DNA of 64,000 nt. Source: Marinirhabdus sp050859505. Its GTDB lineage: Bacteria > Bacteroidota > Bacteroidia > Flavobacteriales > Flavobacteriaceae. The stretch covers positions 1,922,001-1,986,000 of the forward strand of contig NZ_CP193934.1 of NCBI RefSeq assembly GCF_050859505.1. The letters run 5' to 3'. The position numbers were made by a program, and so were the translations under genes. Below, one piece after another: positions 9,634 to 18,250 of this stretch (within the stretch, counting starts at the first letter, position 1; each line of letters opens with the position of its first letter). The notes under the pieces were generated by a model. That model was not told the origin of the DNA. It worked only from the letters and a program-made list of their open reading frames with translations, and did not search any database.

Positions 9634-11046
9634 ATGACTTTTAAAATCTTAATGTTTTTGGTCTTTTCTGGATCGATTCAAAGTTTCGCACAAAGTGAAA
9701 CCTATACCCTCGAAGATTGCATAGACATTGCATTCGAAAATAATTATGACCAGCAGTTGGCAAAGTTATCTTATGAAACGGCTCAGATTAATTTTAAACA
9801 AAATCGTAATACTTTATTACCAAGTATTAACGGAGATTATAATCTAGGTGTGTCTCAAGGACGTAGTATAGATCCTTTTACGAACGATTTTGTAAATGAA
9901 CAACTCACCTTTTCCAATGCACGCCTAAGTTTGGATGCAGTAATTTTTAATGGGTTTAGATTATTAAATAGTCTTAAGCAATCTAAGCTGAATAGAGCAG
10001 CAAGTGAAATGGAAGTGGCAGAAGCAAAACAAAATCTCGCTATTGATGTTACCCTTGCCTTTCTTCAGGTGCTTAATGCTAGGGATGTAGTTTTACTTAC
10101 AGAAACAAGACTGGAAAGTACAAACGAGCAACTAAAACGACTTAAAGTCTTGTTTGATGAAGAAAGTGGGAATCCAGCAGAATTTCGCGACTTACAGGGA
10201 CAGATTTCTAATGATAAAGCTACACTTATTACAGTAACAAACAGTCTAAAAACTGCCGAATTAAACCTGAATCAATTATTGAACACGAGCCAAAAGATTA
10301 CTGCTAAGCAACTAGAAATCTTAATTAATTTTGAACCCTATAAAGCTTCCGCAGAAGAAGTTTATAACGATGCACTTGAAAACTTACCAACTTTTAAAGC
10401 GCGTACGTTAAGACTTGAAGCAGCCGAGAAAGGAATAGCGGTGGCAAGAGCACAATACATACCTCAAGTAAGTGTTTTCGCAAATGTGAGTACTAATTAT
10501 TCCAGTGCTGCTCGTCTATTTACAGAAACAGGCAGTTCAATTCTGGAAACAGGAGATTTTGTAACCGTCGATGCTACCAACATTCCAGTTTTTACCAATC
10601 AGACAAATTTTATCGCTGAAGATATCTCATATCAGGACCAATTTGAAAATAATGTGAACTCAGCTTTTGGTATGGCCGTAAGTATCCCCATTTTTAATGG
10701 GTTTCAGGTAAAGAATACTATAGCCTTGGAAAAAATCAAGAAAAAAGAAGCACAAGTTGCTTTGGAAAGAACACAACTAGAAATTAAACAGGCTATCGAA
10801 CAGTCTCATAATACTATGCTAGCTGCATATGAGCGATACAAAGTACTGGAAAAGCAAGTTACGGCATATGCAGAGTCTTTTAGAATTAATGAAATACGTT
10901 TTGAAAACGGAGTTTCTAATAGCGTTGAGTATATAATAAGTAAGAATAACTTAGAAAATGCACAAGTAAATATTGCTAACGCAAAGTATGAATATGAACT
11001 TAGAGTAAGAATTTTAGATTATTATCACCGAAGTGATTCCTTTTAA
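9634..11046 (+). CDS. TolC family outer-membrane efflux protein
   Basis: 470 aa with an N-terminal signal peptide ending near AQS (residues 1-20), then the OEP fold: two repeats of long helical coiled coil (for example residues 110-225 and 350-465) and beta-strand segments. Outer-membrane factors of this type form the exit duct of tripartite efflux or type I export systems. Its position 29 bp after the ATPase and last in the series indicates that it completes the permease/ATPase system. No terminator is obvious before the decayed integrase DNA downstream. Confidence 0.92.
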   Translation: MTFKILMFLVFSGSIQSFAQSETYTLEDCIDIAFENNYDQQLAKLSYETAQINFKQNRNTLLPSINGDYNLGVSQGRSIDPFTNDFVNEQLTFSNARLSLDAVIFNGFRLLNSLKQSKLNRAASEMEVAEAKQNLAIDVTLAFLQVLNARDVVLLTETRLESTNEQLKRLKVLFDEESGNPAEFRDLQGQISNDKATLITVTNSLKTAELNLNQLLNTSQKITAKQLEILINFEPYKASAEEVYNDALENLPTFKARTLRLEAAEKGIAVARAQYIPQVSVFANVSTNYSSAARLFTETGSSILETGDFVTVDATNIPVFTNQTNFIAEDISYQDQFENNVNSAFGMAVSIPIFNGFQVKNTIALEKIKKKEAQVALERTQLEIKQAIEQSHNTMLAAYERYKVLEKQVTAYAESFRINEIRFENGVSNSVEYIISKNNLENAQVNIANAKYEYELRVRILDYYHRSDSF

Positions 11047-11114
11047 TGTGCACAGTAATACTTAGTTAGTAAATCAAGAAATAAATAACGAATATTTTAT
11101 AAGCCATAATTCGA

Positions 11115-11345
11115 CTACTTTTTACAATTCTTTGTATCCTCATCTTTTATATCGGCCGTCATTTTTTCTTGTGATAGTTTCATGTCCTCATTCACCTTTC
11201 GGTCTGCGATTTTCGCATAATGCTGCATAGCCCGTAAATTTTTATCACCTACCATGTTGCCTATAGTTTCCAATAAAACGTCATGGAAAGGGTTACGGTG
11301 GTGGCATGTATGTCTGGTTAAATGCGAGTGAATGCTATCATTGAG
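11115..11345 (-). pseudogene. Tyrosine recombinase (integrase) C-terminal remnant
   Basis: On the minus strand the conceptual translation contains LTRHT, then (in a shifted frame) HATTVTL, then GDKNLRAMQHYAKIADRK and NEDM before a stop at 11115. This is the order of the box II R-H-x-x-R/H region, the GH/GD helix and the catalytic HYAKI tyrosine segment of Bacteroidota phage/transposon-type integrases. Frame changes between the RHT and HATTV parts and the absence of the upstream ~300 residues show that it is a dead fragment. It lies between the export operon and the hypoxia-type genes, so it may mark an old integration edge. Confidence 0.72.
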
Positions 11346-11403
11346 ATGTTTACTTTTTTAAAATAAAGCTAGGTAGATAGTTGGTGGTCATAAGTTTTAA
11401 GAC

Positions 11404-11446
11404 TGATAAATATCATAGTTATCCTGAGCACTTCACAATATATTTG
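11404..11446 (+). promoter_or_regulatory. Fnr/Crp-type box plus -7 element for hpf-usp
   Basis: Box TGATAAATATCA at 11404-11415 and TATATTTG at 11439-11446, a perfect TAnnTTTG starting 35 nt after the box start. The hpf ATG follows 24 nt after the -7 element. Confidence 0.8.
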
Positions 11447-11469
11447 ATGTTCATTATTACTATTTAATT

Positions 11470-11781
11470 ATGATGCTAAACATCCAGTACGTTAAAATGA
11501 AGACCAGTGAGAGTATGTCCGCATATGTAACAAAAATGCTTCAGAAGATTTCAAAAAAATATCAATGGGTTATTCGTACCGAAGTGTACTTTAAAATGGA
11601 AAATGATCCAACGGAAAAAGGACATATCTGCGAAATGGAAGTGAGCCTTCCCGGACCTAAGATTTTTGCTACTTCCAACGAAAATAATTTTGAGATGGCG
11701 GTCAAGGAAACCATAAAAGATATTGAAACACAACTAAAAAAGCGAAAAGCAAAATTTACGAACCAAAATATATCCTCTTAG
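11470..11781 (+). CDS. hpf: Ribosome hibernation promoting factor / RaiA-like protein
   Basis: 103 aa, the size of short HPF/YfiA proteins. It has the beta-alpha-beta-beta-beta-alpha profile: strand LNIQYVKMKTSESMSAYV, helix, strands around RTEVYFKMEND, ICEMEVSLPGPKIFATSN, and a final amphipathic helix with KETIKDIETQLKKRKAK. Such proteins bind the 30S decoding region and store ribosomes in idle form. A Met-Met start leaves either ATG possible. It is followed directly (0 bp gap) by a Usp gene and sits behind an Fnr-type box, so ribosome storage here appears tied to low oxygen. Confidence 0.85.
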   Translation: MMLNIQYVKMKTSESMSAYVTKMLQKISKKYQWVIRTEVYFKMENDPTEKGHICEMEVSLPGPKIFATSNENNFEMAVKETIKDIETQLKKRKAKFTNQNISS

Positions 11782-12615
11782 ATGAAAAAAATACTGATAC
11801 CCATCGATTTTTCTGAACATTCAGAATATGCCCTACAAGTGGCAGCCACCATAGCTAGAAAACATAAGGCTTCTTTAGTCGTCCTACATATGATGGGGCT
11901 TTCTGAAGCTGTTTTGACCAAAGATGAATCCCAAGAAATGTTTGAAGCTATTTACTATATGAAGTTAGCCGAAAAACGATTTAGTGAATTTTTAGACAAA
12001 GACTATTTGAAAAATATTCATGTTGAAACTACGGTTCAGAACTATAAAGAATTTCATGAGATACAGAGAGTGGCTAAAGATTTTGATACCGACTTGATTG
12101 TAATGGGTTCTCACGGCGCCACAGGCTTAAAAGAAGTATTTGTAGGTTCCAATACCGAAAAAGTAGTTCGTACTTCCGAAATACCTGTACTAGTGGTTAA
12201 GAATAGAACGAATAATTTTAAAATGGAAAAGGTTGTGTTTGCGTGTGACTTCAATATGGATTTTGTTGAACCATTTAAAAATGCCTGGAATTTCTTTAAA
12301 AAAATTGGAGCGGAGTTTCAAGTAGTTTTTATCAATACGCCAGAAAAATTCCTAAGTAACCAACAAATGCAGGAACGTGCCTTTGCATTTATGTTGCATA
12401 GCGGCATTGATACTACCGATGTTTATGATACTACAGCATATTATTGCGACTATAGATTAGAGAATGGGATTTACAACTTCAGCAACGAGGTTGAAGCAGA
12501 TTTGGTTGTGATTCCTACACACGGCAGACGAGGTTTGGCACATTACTTTTCTGAAAATGTTGGCGAAGCGATTGTAAATCATAGCGATCTTCCTATTATG
12601 ACCTTTAAAGTGTAG
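11782..12615 (+). CDS. Universal stress protein, two Usp domains
   Basis: 277 aa. The first UspA domain (residues 1-146) begins MKKILIPIDFSEHSEYAL and carries the nucleotide-binding pattern VMGSHGATGLKEVFVGSNTE. The second (about 150-277) is more divergent and lacks an intact G-x2-G-x9-G pattern, though IPTHGRRGLAHYF remains. Tandem-domain Usps of this length are common in Bacteroidota. The ATG follows the hpf stop without a gap, so both are one transcript from the box at 11404. The biochemical role is not known for this subgroup. Confidence 0.92.
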   Translation: MKKILIPIDFSEHSEYALQVAATIARKHKASLVVLHMMGLSEAVLTKDESQEMFEAIYYMKLAEKRFSEFLDKDYLKNIHVETTVQNYKEFHEIQRVAKDFDTDLIVMGSHGATGLKEVFVGSNTEKVVRTSEIPVLVVKNRTNNFKMEKVVFACDFNMDFVEPFKNAWNFFKKIGAEFQVVFINTPEKFLSNQQMQERAFAFMLHSGIDTTDVYDTTAYYCDYRLENGIYNFSNEVEADLVVIPTHGRRGLAHYFSENVGEAIVNHSDLPIMTFKV

Positions 12616-12664
12616 CTGTTGAGGTCTGGTTTCTAAGAAAAGTAGATTCGTGAGATAACAGTTT

Positions 12665-13126
12665 TTAATTTAAAAATTTCCGCATTCTTCCGGTAATTTC
12701 TTCAATATTGATGGTGAATACAATAGGTGTGTCATCTTTATAGATTTTACTGGAAAACTGACTTATAAAATCCATGTCCTGTAATTCTTTTCGTAAAATA
12801 AGGTCTTTTACACCTAATGAGAATTGATGTAATAAAGCTTTCGCAGTAACACCTTTCATTTCTTTATAAGTGCCTTGAACCATAATCGATTTCCAATCGT
12901 TCATCGAATTTATAGTAGTTACAGATAATGCAACTGCGTTATTTTTTCGCAGAGCAGTAATCTTATGTCCGTTTGCTGAGTAGCATATAATGTTATCTTG
13001 TTCTTTGTTATAGAAGTAGGTGATTGGCACGACAAAAGATTTATTTTGAAATATATAGCCCAGACTACCAATATAATTTGAGCTAAGCAATAACATTTTT
13101 TCTTTAGTATCTAAGGTCTTTATCAT
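12665..13126 (-). CDS. Pyridoxamine 5'-phosphate oxidase-like FMN-binding protein
   Basis: 153 aa with the split-barrel flavin-binding pattern of the PNPOx-like/NimA-type family: N-terminal helix (TKEKMLLLSSNYIGSLGYIF), strand VVPITYFYN, NIICYSANGHKITALRKN, a strand with VALSVTT, and VQGTYKEM. This family includes reductases for nitro-compounds and haem-utilisation-like proteins; the substrate cannot be told. It is convergent with the preceding Usp gene and stands alone. No Fnr-type box lies in front of it. Confidence 0.75.
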   Translation of the reverse strand: MIKTLDTKEKMLLLSSNYIGSLGYIFQNKSFVVPITYFYNKEQDNIICYSANGHKITALRKNNAVALSVTTINSMNDWKSIMVQGTYKEMKGVTAKALLHQFSLGVKDLILRKELQDMDFISQFSSKIYKDDTPIVFTINIEEITGRMRKFLN

Positions 13127-13509
13127 AACGTTGTGTATTAAGTTCTTTATAATGGGACTATGCTATGCGTACAGAAGGAAGTATAAATCATTATCTATTA
13201 TTTATAAGGGTGTTTAAAGCAATCTCAATCAGTATAGAAAAAGCTGTTTTCACGTTCATTGGGAGGCATCTTTTGTTGCTGTTTTCGAGTTTGTAACCGG
13301 TCAGCATCTAACATACATAGATTGTCTGTTTTTTTTGATAGTATACTTCACGAAGCTTCTGGTTTCCGAAAAACATCTCAAATTTTATTTATCAATTAGT
13401 GCTGTTAAAAACATATATATGAATTTCGATGCTAGATAAACGTACTACCTGTTTAGCAAACCTCATAAAATTTAATTATTTCGCTACTATCCTATATACA
13501 TTACTCTGG
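13127..13509. other. 383-bp intergenic stretch, nothing recognised
   Basis: A+T-rich DNA between the start of the FMN-binding gene and the end of trxA (both minus strand). I found no open frame of note, no Fnr-type box, no clear hairpin with a T-run and no gene relic. Confidence 0.5.
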
Positions 13510-13806
13510 TTACTTCGAGTTGATAATGGTTATAATTTCATTTTTCTGAAGCACTCCAGATTGTCGCCATACTTGCTCACCATTTTTGAATAATAGCATC
13601 GTAGGAACTCCGCGAACCTGATATTGGGCGGCCAATGACTGATTTTTATCGACATCAATTTTTACGATTTTAACAGCAGCTCCTAATTCTTCTTTAACTT
13701 GAATTAGAATAGGGGCAAGTGCTTTACAAGGACCACACCACTCCGCGAAAAAGTCAACGAGTACTGGTATTTCAGAATTGATAATAGTTTGAAAGTTACT
13801 TTTCAT
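13510..13806 (-). CDS. trxA: Thioredoxin
   Basis: 98 aa with active site WCGPC (Cys24, Cys27), the cis-Pro loop VRGVPTMLLF and the usual fold length. It reduces disulfides in cytosolic proteins. The ATG overlaps the end of the upstream membrane-protein gene (13796-14440) by 11 bp, so they are co-transcribed. A near-identical paralogue lies at 55730-56026; both end VLQKNEII-x-IINSK. In each locus the thioredoxin stands downstream of VIT/lipoprotein sequences, which are intact here and decayed there. Confidence 0.95.
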   Translation of the reverse strand: MKSNFQTIINSEIPVLVDFFAEWCGPCKALAPILIQVKEELGAAVKIVKIDVDKNQSLAAQYQVRGVPTMLLFKNGEQVWRQSGVLQKNEIITIINSK

Positions 13807-14440
13807 CTGTATGTAAATGTTTTTTTAATGCATTATAATGTTTTGTTCTTGAGCCAGACATCTTTCTATTCTTAAATTGATAGGTAGTTAGAGCATAAAA
13901 TAACCATCCAAAAGAAACCAAAAATAAGATGCGTTCATAAATACCTCTATATTCCGGGTATTGCCACATGAGTAGAGGAACGATAAATGCCAGACAGAAG
14001 ACACCAAAAGTTTGCCATTGGTGTTTCCTTTTTTTAAGTATAAAGATAAGTAAGATACAAAATAGACCAAAGGCAAAACCAGTAAGCATAGAAAAAAGGG
14101 AATGCAAAGCATCGCTTGTATAATTGAAAATATGCTGATGTGCATCTAATCCCGCAAGTTGATAAACGCCAGTAAATAACAAAGTGGTACAAAAAAAATA
14201 CAGTGCCGTTAGCTGTTTCCAGTAGGTTACTATTTGTTTTGTGGCCAAAACTACAATAGCAAGGCTAAGGACTATAATTGTGGTGTTCGCCAGCCAATTG
14301 CCAGGTACTTTCTGTGCGCCCAATTCACTAATTGTATTTTGAGTTAATGAGTACCCGTTAAAAGAAAATAAGGGTAGTACGAACATGGTAACTACGAGTA
14401 GCACATAGGCAAAAACATATATTTTGGCGTACAGTCTCAT
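13796..14440 (-). CDS. DUF998-type integral membrane protein
   Basis: 214 aa with about six hydrophobic helices. After the first helix comes NTISELGAQKVPGNWLAN, the conserved start motif of the DUF998 family (loop after TM1). The basic C-terminus is cytosolic. The function of the family is unknown. It overlaps trxA and is read in the same direction, so a joint transcript is likely. Confidence 0.75.
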   Translation of the reverse strand: MRLYAKIYVFAYVLLVVTMFVLPLFSFNGYSLTQNTISELGAQKVPGNWLANTTIIVLSLAIVVLATKQIVTYWKQLTALYFFCTTLLFTGVYQLAGLDAHQHIFNYTSDALHSLFSMLTGFAFGLFCILLIFILKKRKHQWQTFGVFCLAFIVPLLMWQYPEYRGIYERILFLVSFGWLFYALTTYQFKNRKMSGSRTKHYNALKKHLHTDEK

Positions 14441-14541
14441 CCTTCAGTTTTTAAAATTAAAATAGCATTCGTAATCGTGTTTTCGTGACGGCATCCTTTA
14501 ATGAAGGACTATTTTTTTTAAATTATTACAATAGTTCCCTC

Positions 14542-15252
14542 TTAAATAACATTAAATAAATACCCAACTAACGCAGTCAATCCCATTGCTGCTGTTCCCC
14601 AAAAAGTTATTCTTACAATAGCTTTTCCAATTCCTGAACCTCCAGTTTTAGCAGCCACAATTCCTAAGATTATAAGAAATATGAGTGCAGAGCCATAAAG
14701 GAAATATTCAATATTTTTTAAAGGAAGAAATAGTGCTACTAGTAAAGGAAGCACTCCGCCTAAAGTAAATGCCGCTCCCGAAGCTAAGGCTGCTTGTATA
14801 GGTTTTGCTTGACTTAGCTCATTAATTCCCAACTCATCTCTCACGTGGGCACCAAGAACATCATGTTCCGTTAATTCTTTAGCAACCATGAGAGCGGTTT
14901 CTTTTTTAAGACCTCTTTTTTCATAAATTTCTGCTAGTCGTTGTAATTCAATTTCTGGCATTTCTTCTAATTCTATTTTTTCTCTTTCAATATCTGCCTG
15001 CTCTACATCAGTTTGTGAACTCACCGAAACATACTCTCCAGCTGCCATCGATAATGCACCAGCAACTAGCCCTGCCAACGTTGCTAAAATAATAGGATCT
15101 CTTACGTCGGTTGCCGCCGCAACACCTATCGCAATACTTGCAGTAGATAAAATACCATCATTAGCTCCAAGCACCGCAGCTCTTAACCAATTACTTCGGT
15201 GTATGTAATGGTTGTCTAAGTACGTGTCTAATGTTTCAGATGTTTCCTCCAT
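14542..15252 (-). CDS. VIT1/CCC1-family iron/manganese transporter
   Basis: 236 aa. The N-terminal part HRSNWLRAAVLGANDGILST is the family hallmark, followed by a GLVAGALSMAAGEYVSVSSQ helix, a cytosolic Glu-rich helical insert (about residues 85-145, metal-collecting domain with EREKIELEEMPEIELQRL) and three more helices, making five membrane segments in all. Members export Fe2+ or Mn2+ out of the cytosol or into storage compartments. A decayed copy of this gene's 5' part lies at 58223-58352. Confidence 0.88.
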   Translation of the reverse strand: MEETSETLDTYLDNHYIHRSNWLRAAVLGANDGILSTASIAIGVAAATDVRDPIILATLAGLVAGALSMAAGEYVSVSSQTDVEQADIEREKIELEEMPEIELQRLAEIYEKRGLKKETALMVAKELTEHDVLGAHVRDELGINELSQAKPIQAALASGAAFTLGGVLPLLVALFLPLKNIEYFLYGSALIFLIILGIVAAKTGGSGIGKAIVRITFWGTAAMGLTALVGYLFNVI

Positions 15253-15315
15253 ATAGTTACTGTTTTCTATACATAAATGTAATGTATATAGTGTAGGCTA
15301 GCATACCCTCTCTTT

Positions 15316-16218
15316 TCAAAGAATAAGCGGGTTTAATTTATACTTTCTAAGTACTGGCAACAAGCGCTCTAAAGGAATCTCGATTGAAAAGGTGCCTGTG
15401 TAGGACGGACACATTATACAATCATCAAAATAATATTCCACTTTTAAATCATCTATTACAAAATTGTCTTTGTATTCAAAAAAATCTTCAAAAGAGATTT
15501 CCCAGCAATCGTAATAGATATCGCCGCTATTAATTTTTTCGGTAAGCACTTCATTTAATATGGTAGTCATTTCTTCTTCAGTGCCCTTATTAAAAAAGTC
15601 TTCATAATTCATAAATACGGAGCGCTCTAAATCAAAGTTCAAACAATCGAATGTGTATGATGGATGCAAAGTTCCAGCGTAATAATTCTCTTTGTAAAAC
15701 AGCACACTAATAAGTTTTTCATTTCGATTGTAAATTTTATAATCAACAAAACGCTTTTCTTTAAACCTATTAATGTGCAGTGTATCACAAATGAGTTCTT
15801 TATCTTCTAGAATACTAGCTTCTACACCAGCAATATCCATATAGGTTTTCTCCAGATATTCATTGAAGTTGTGATACGATTCTTTGAGGTTTTCGTTTAG
15901 ATAAGGATAGGTAAAATCAATTAAATATAAATCTTCTTCTTTATTAAAAGTCTTTTGTATGACCAACGTTTCTAATTCTAATTTATCATCTTTTTTATCG
16001 ATAAGATTTTGTCTTTTTATCACAATAGATTTAGTCTTTCTTAATTCAGTATCGTTATGAGTATTATAGATAGAATCGAAGGGTAATACTTCTTCAAAAG
16101 ACTCCACACCTTTGTCAATCGTTTGAGGTGCTTTTTTTATAGCTCCTTTGGTGTGTTCTTTAGCATCGTTACAAGAGAAGAGTACCATCGTAATAAGTGA
16201 TAAAACAAGATATTTCAT
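15316..16218 (-). CDS. DUF3298-type lipoprotein
   Basis: 300 aa. The signal peptide has lipobox LFSC (Cys16), so a lipid-anchored periplasmic or outer-membrane protein is expected. The C-terminal ~100 residues (YEDFFNKGTEEEM ... FSIEIPLERLLPVL) resemble the DUF3298/RsiV-like domain. No enzymatic motif is seen. It lies 63 bp upstream of VIT and 10 bp downstream of the TerB-like gene, so the three could form one unit. The last ~100 bp exist as a relic at 58424-58520. Confidence 0.65.
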   Translation of the reverse strand: MKYLVLSLITMVLFSCNDAKEHTKGAIKKAPQTIDKGVESFEEVLPFDSIYNTHNDTELRKTKSIVIKRQNLIDKKDDKLELETLVIQKTFNKEEDLYLIDFTYPYLNENLKESYHNFNEYLEKTYMDIAGVEASILEDKELICDTLHINRFKEKRFVDYKIYNRNEKLISVLFYKENYYAGTLHPSYTFDCLNFDLERSVFMNYEDFFNKGTEEEMTTILNEVLTEKINSGDIYYDCWEISFEDFFEYKDNFVIDDLKVEYYFDDCIMCPSYTGTFSIEIPLERLLPVLRKYKLNPLIL

Positions 16219-16228
16219 AGTTGGGGAA

Positions 16229-16636
16229 TTAGTTGGTATTAAAAAGCATTTTAAGTTTTGTAATCATAATAAGCTCACTTTTGTTGGTACCTCGAAACGA
16301 ATTCGCGATTTTATCTATGGTTCTTAAAATGAGTTGTTTTCTTTTTACTGAAAATAATTTTTTGTGTTTTTTATAATAATTGCTAAAACCCGTGAGACAG
16401 TCTTCGGCATCCATACGTTCATAATCAAACCACTCAAACACAATAGCTATTTGGTATACTGCATCTGCCCCAAATTGGTCTTGATAGTCATCCATTTGCT
16501 TCCATTCCTCTTCTACTAGTGTGCTTAAAACTTTGTATTCTGCTTCACGCACTACCCTGTCTGCCGCGGCTACTGCGTAGAATAATTCACCTAATTTCTG
16601 GTAGAATACTATTTCGGGGGTATTTATTTTATTCAT
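16229..16636 (-). CDS. TerB-like helical protein
   Basis: 135 aa, all-helical, beginning INTPEIVFYQKLGELFYAVAAADRVVREAEYKVL, which matches the TerB-type pattern of a helix with A-x-A-D-G/R and acidic residues. TerB-like domains bind metal ions and occur in stress-response proteins. The assignment rests on motif similarity only. It is divergent from the histidine kinase gene. Its transcript would start near the Fnr-type box at 16689, but the -7 element there points the other way. Confidence 0.55.
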   Translation of the reverse strand: MNKINTPEIVFYQKLGELFYAVAAADRVVREAEYKVLSTLVEEEWKQMDDYQDQFGADAVYQIAIVFEWFDYERMDAEDCLTGFSNYYKKHKKLFSVKRKQLILRTIDKIANSFRGTNKSELIMITKLKMLFNTN

Positions 16637-16688
16637 CGTACTATATTATTTATATTGTAAAAATACATTTGAGACATGGGCTAGACTA

Positions 16689-16732
16689 TGATATTTATCA
16701 GTTAGAATTCAAATATATATTTGGTATTTTTG
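16689..16732 (+). promoter_or_regulatory. Fnr/Crp-type box plus -7 element for the kinase/regulator operon
   Basis: Box TGATATTTATCA at 16689-16700 and TATTTTTG at 16725-16732, offset 36 nt (35 elsewhere). A second possible -7, TATATTTG, lies at 16716-16723. The -7 element ends only 4 nt before the first ATG. Confidence 0.72.
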
Positions 16733-16736
16733 AAGT

Positions 16737-18248
16737 ATGGAGGTTTTTAAAAAAGGGAGTAATGTGTTTAAAATTCTATCAGAAGCTATTTCTGAAGGAA
16801 TCGTCATTGTTAATACTACGCAGACAATAGTAGCAACAAATATGGCAGCGAATTTACTTTTTGGTTATGATGAAGAAGAGCTTCTTGGGCAGCATTTAGA
16901 TATCTTGATCCCTAAAAAGTACCATAGTGGCCACCACAAACATGTGAAAGGTTTTATGAAAGATAGTGGTAAACGTCAGATGGGTCACGGTCGGGATTTA
17001 TATGGTCGTCGTAAAGATGGTTCACAATTTCCCGTTGAGGCAGGGCTTAATCCTTTTTCAGTTTATGAAAATGACTACGTAATGGCATTGGTCATTGATA
17101 TTTCGATTCGAAAAAAAGCGGAGCAAGAATTAAAACATTGGGCCAATATATTTAATGAATCTCTTAATGAGATCTTTATTTTTGATGCACAGACGCTTTT
17201 TTTTATTAATGTAAATAAAGGAGCGTTATCAAATATAGGATACAATATAGAGGAACTTAGAAGAATGACGCCCGTCGATATCAAACCAGATTATAGCAGG
17301 AAAGAATTTATGGAAAAGATTGAACCCTTGATTAAGGGTTCTTTAAATAAGCTGAAATTTAACACATTGCATAGGCGTAAAGATGGTTCTACCTATCCGG
17401 TAGAAGTACATTTACAAAAATCCTCTACTGGAGATATCGACACCTTGGTTGCCATTATTTTAGATATAACCGAGCAAGAACAATACACGCAAAAATTAGA
17501 AAACACCGTTACAGAACGCACTCGCCAACTGGAAGAAGCTCTTAATAAAGAAAAGGAGTTGGGAGAGTTGAAAACTAAATTTCTCTCGTTGGTGTCACAC
17601 GAATTTAAGACACCTTTAAGTGGCATACTCACTTCTGCAACCCTTGCAGGAAAATATGTGAAAGAAGAGCAGCAGGATAAGCGGGAAAAACATTTAAAAA
17701 CCATTCAAGGTAAAGTAAAATACCTTAATAATATTATCAATGACTTTTTATCTATTGAACGTATGGAAAGTGGAAAAGTAAATTATAAGTTTACCAATTT
17801 CCCATTGAGCAAGGTAGTGAACGAAGTAATTTATGATGCAAATATGTTGCTTAAAGAAGGACAGCATATAGAATACCCTGAAAATATAGATGCCATTTTT
17901 ATTGATTTTGATGAGAAGATATTAGAACTTATTTTGACGAATCTGGTGAATAATGCGATTAAGTATTCTTCTGAAAATTCTATGATATACCTAACAGCAA
18001 AAGAAGAAAAGAAATTATTGATCCTAACGATAAGTGATGAAGGGATTGGAATTCCTGAAGACGAACAGAAATATATTTTTAATCGATATTTTAGAGCAGA
18101 AAATGCTTTGCTTAATCAAGGTACTGGTATAGGGTTAAACATTGTGAAAACACACTTGGAGAATTTAGGCGGCACCATTATCTTTACAAGTAAACCTAAC
18201 GTAGGTACTACATTTAAAGTAACACTGCCGTTAAGTAATGACGAATAA
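16737..18248 (+). CDS. PAS-PAS sensor histidine kinase
   Basis: 503 aa, with no membrane segments, so cytosolic. PAS 1 (about 8-125) has a His-rich F-helix segment SGHHKHVKGFM followed by MGHGRDLYGRRKDGSQFPVE. In FixL the haem-ligating His sits at the matching place, but the pattern also occurs in PAS domains without haem. PAS 2 (about 135-255), coiled coil (255-280), HisKA with VSHEFKTPL (His288), and HATPase with N box NLVNNAIKYS, DEGIGIP and GTGIGL. The response-regulator ATG follows 2 bp after the stop. The promoter places transcription start almost on this ATG, so translation may be leaderless or begin at GTG 16761, which has GGGAG in front. Confidence 0.9.
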   Translation: MEVFKKGSNVFKILSEAISEGIVIVNTTQTIVATNMAANLLFGYDEEELLGQHLDILIPKKYHSGHHKHVKGFMKDSGKRQMGHGRDLYGRRKDGSQFPVEAGLNPFSVYENDYVMALVIDISIRKKAEQELKHWANIFNESLNEIFIFDAQTLFFINVNKGALSNIGYNIEELRRMTPVDIKPDYSRKEFMEKIEPLIKGSLNKLKFNTLHRRKDGSTYPVEVHLQKSSTGDIDTLVAIILDITEQEQYTQKLENTVTERTRQLEEALNKEKELGELKTKFLSLVSHEFKTPLSGILTSATLAGKYVKEEQQDKREKHLKTIQGKVKYLNNIINDFLSIERMESGKVNYKFTNFPLSKVVNEVIYDANMLLKEGQHIEYPENIDAIFIDFDEKILELILTNLVNNAIKYSSENSMIYLTAKEEKKLLILTISDEGIGIPEDEQKYIFNRYFRAENALLNQGTGIGLNIVKTHLENLGGTIIFTSKPNVGTTFKVTLPLSNDE

Positions 18249-18250
18249 TT

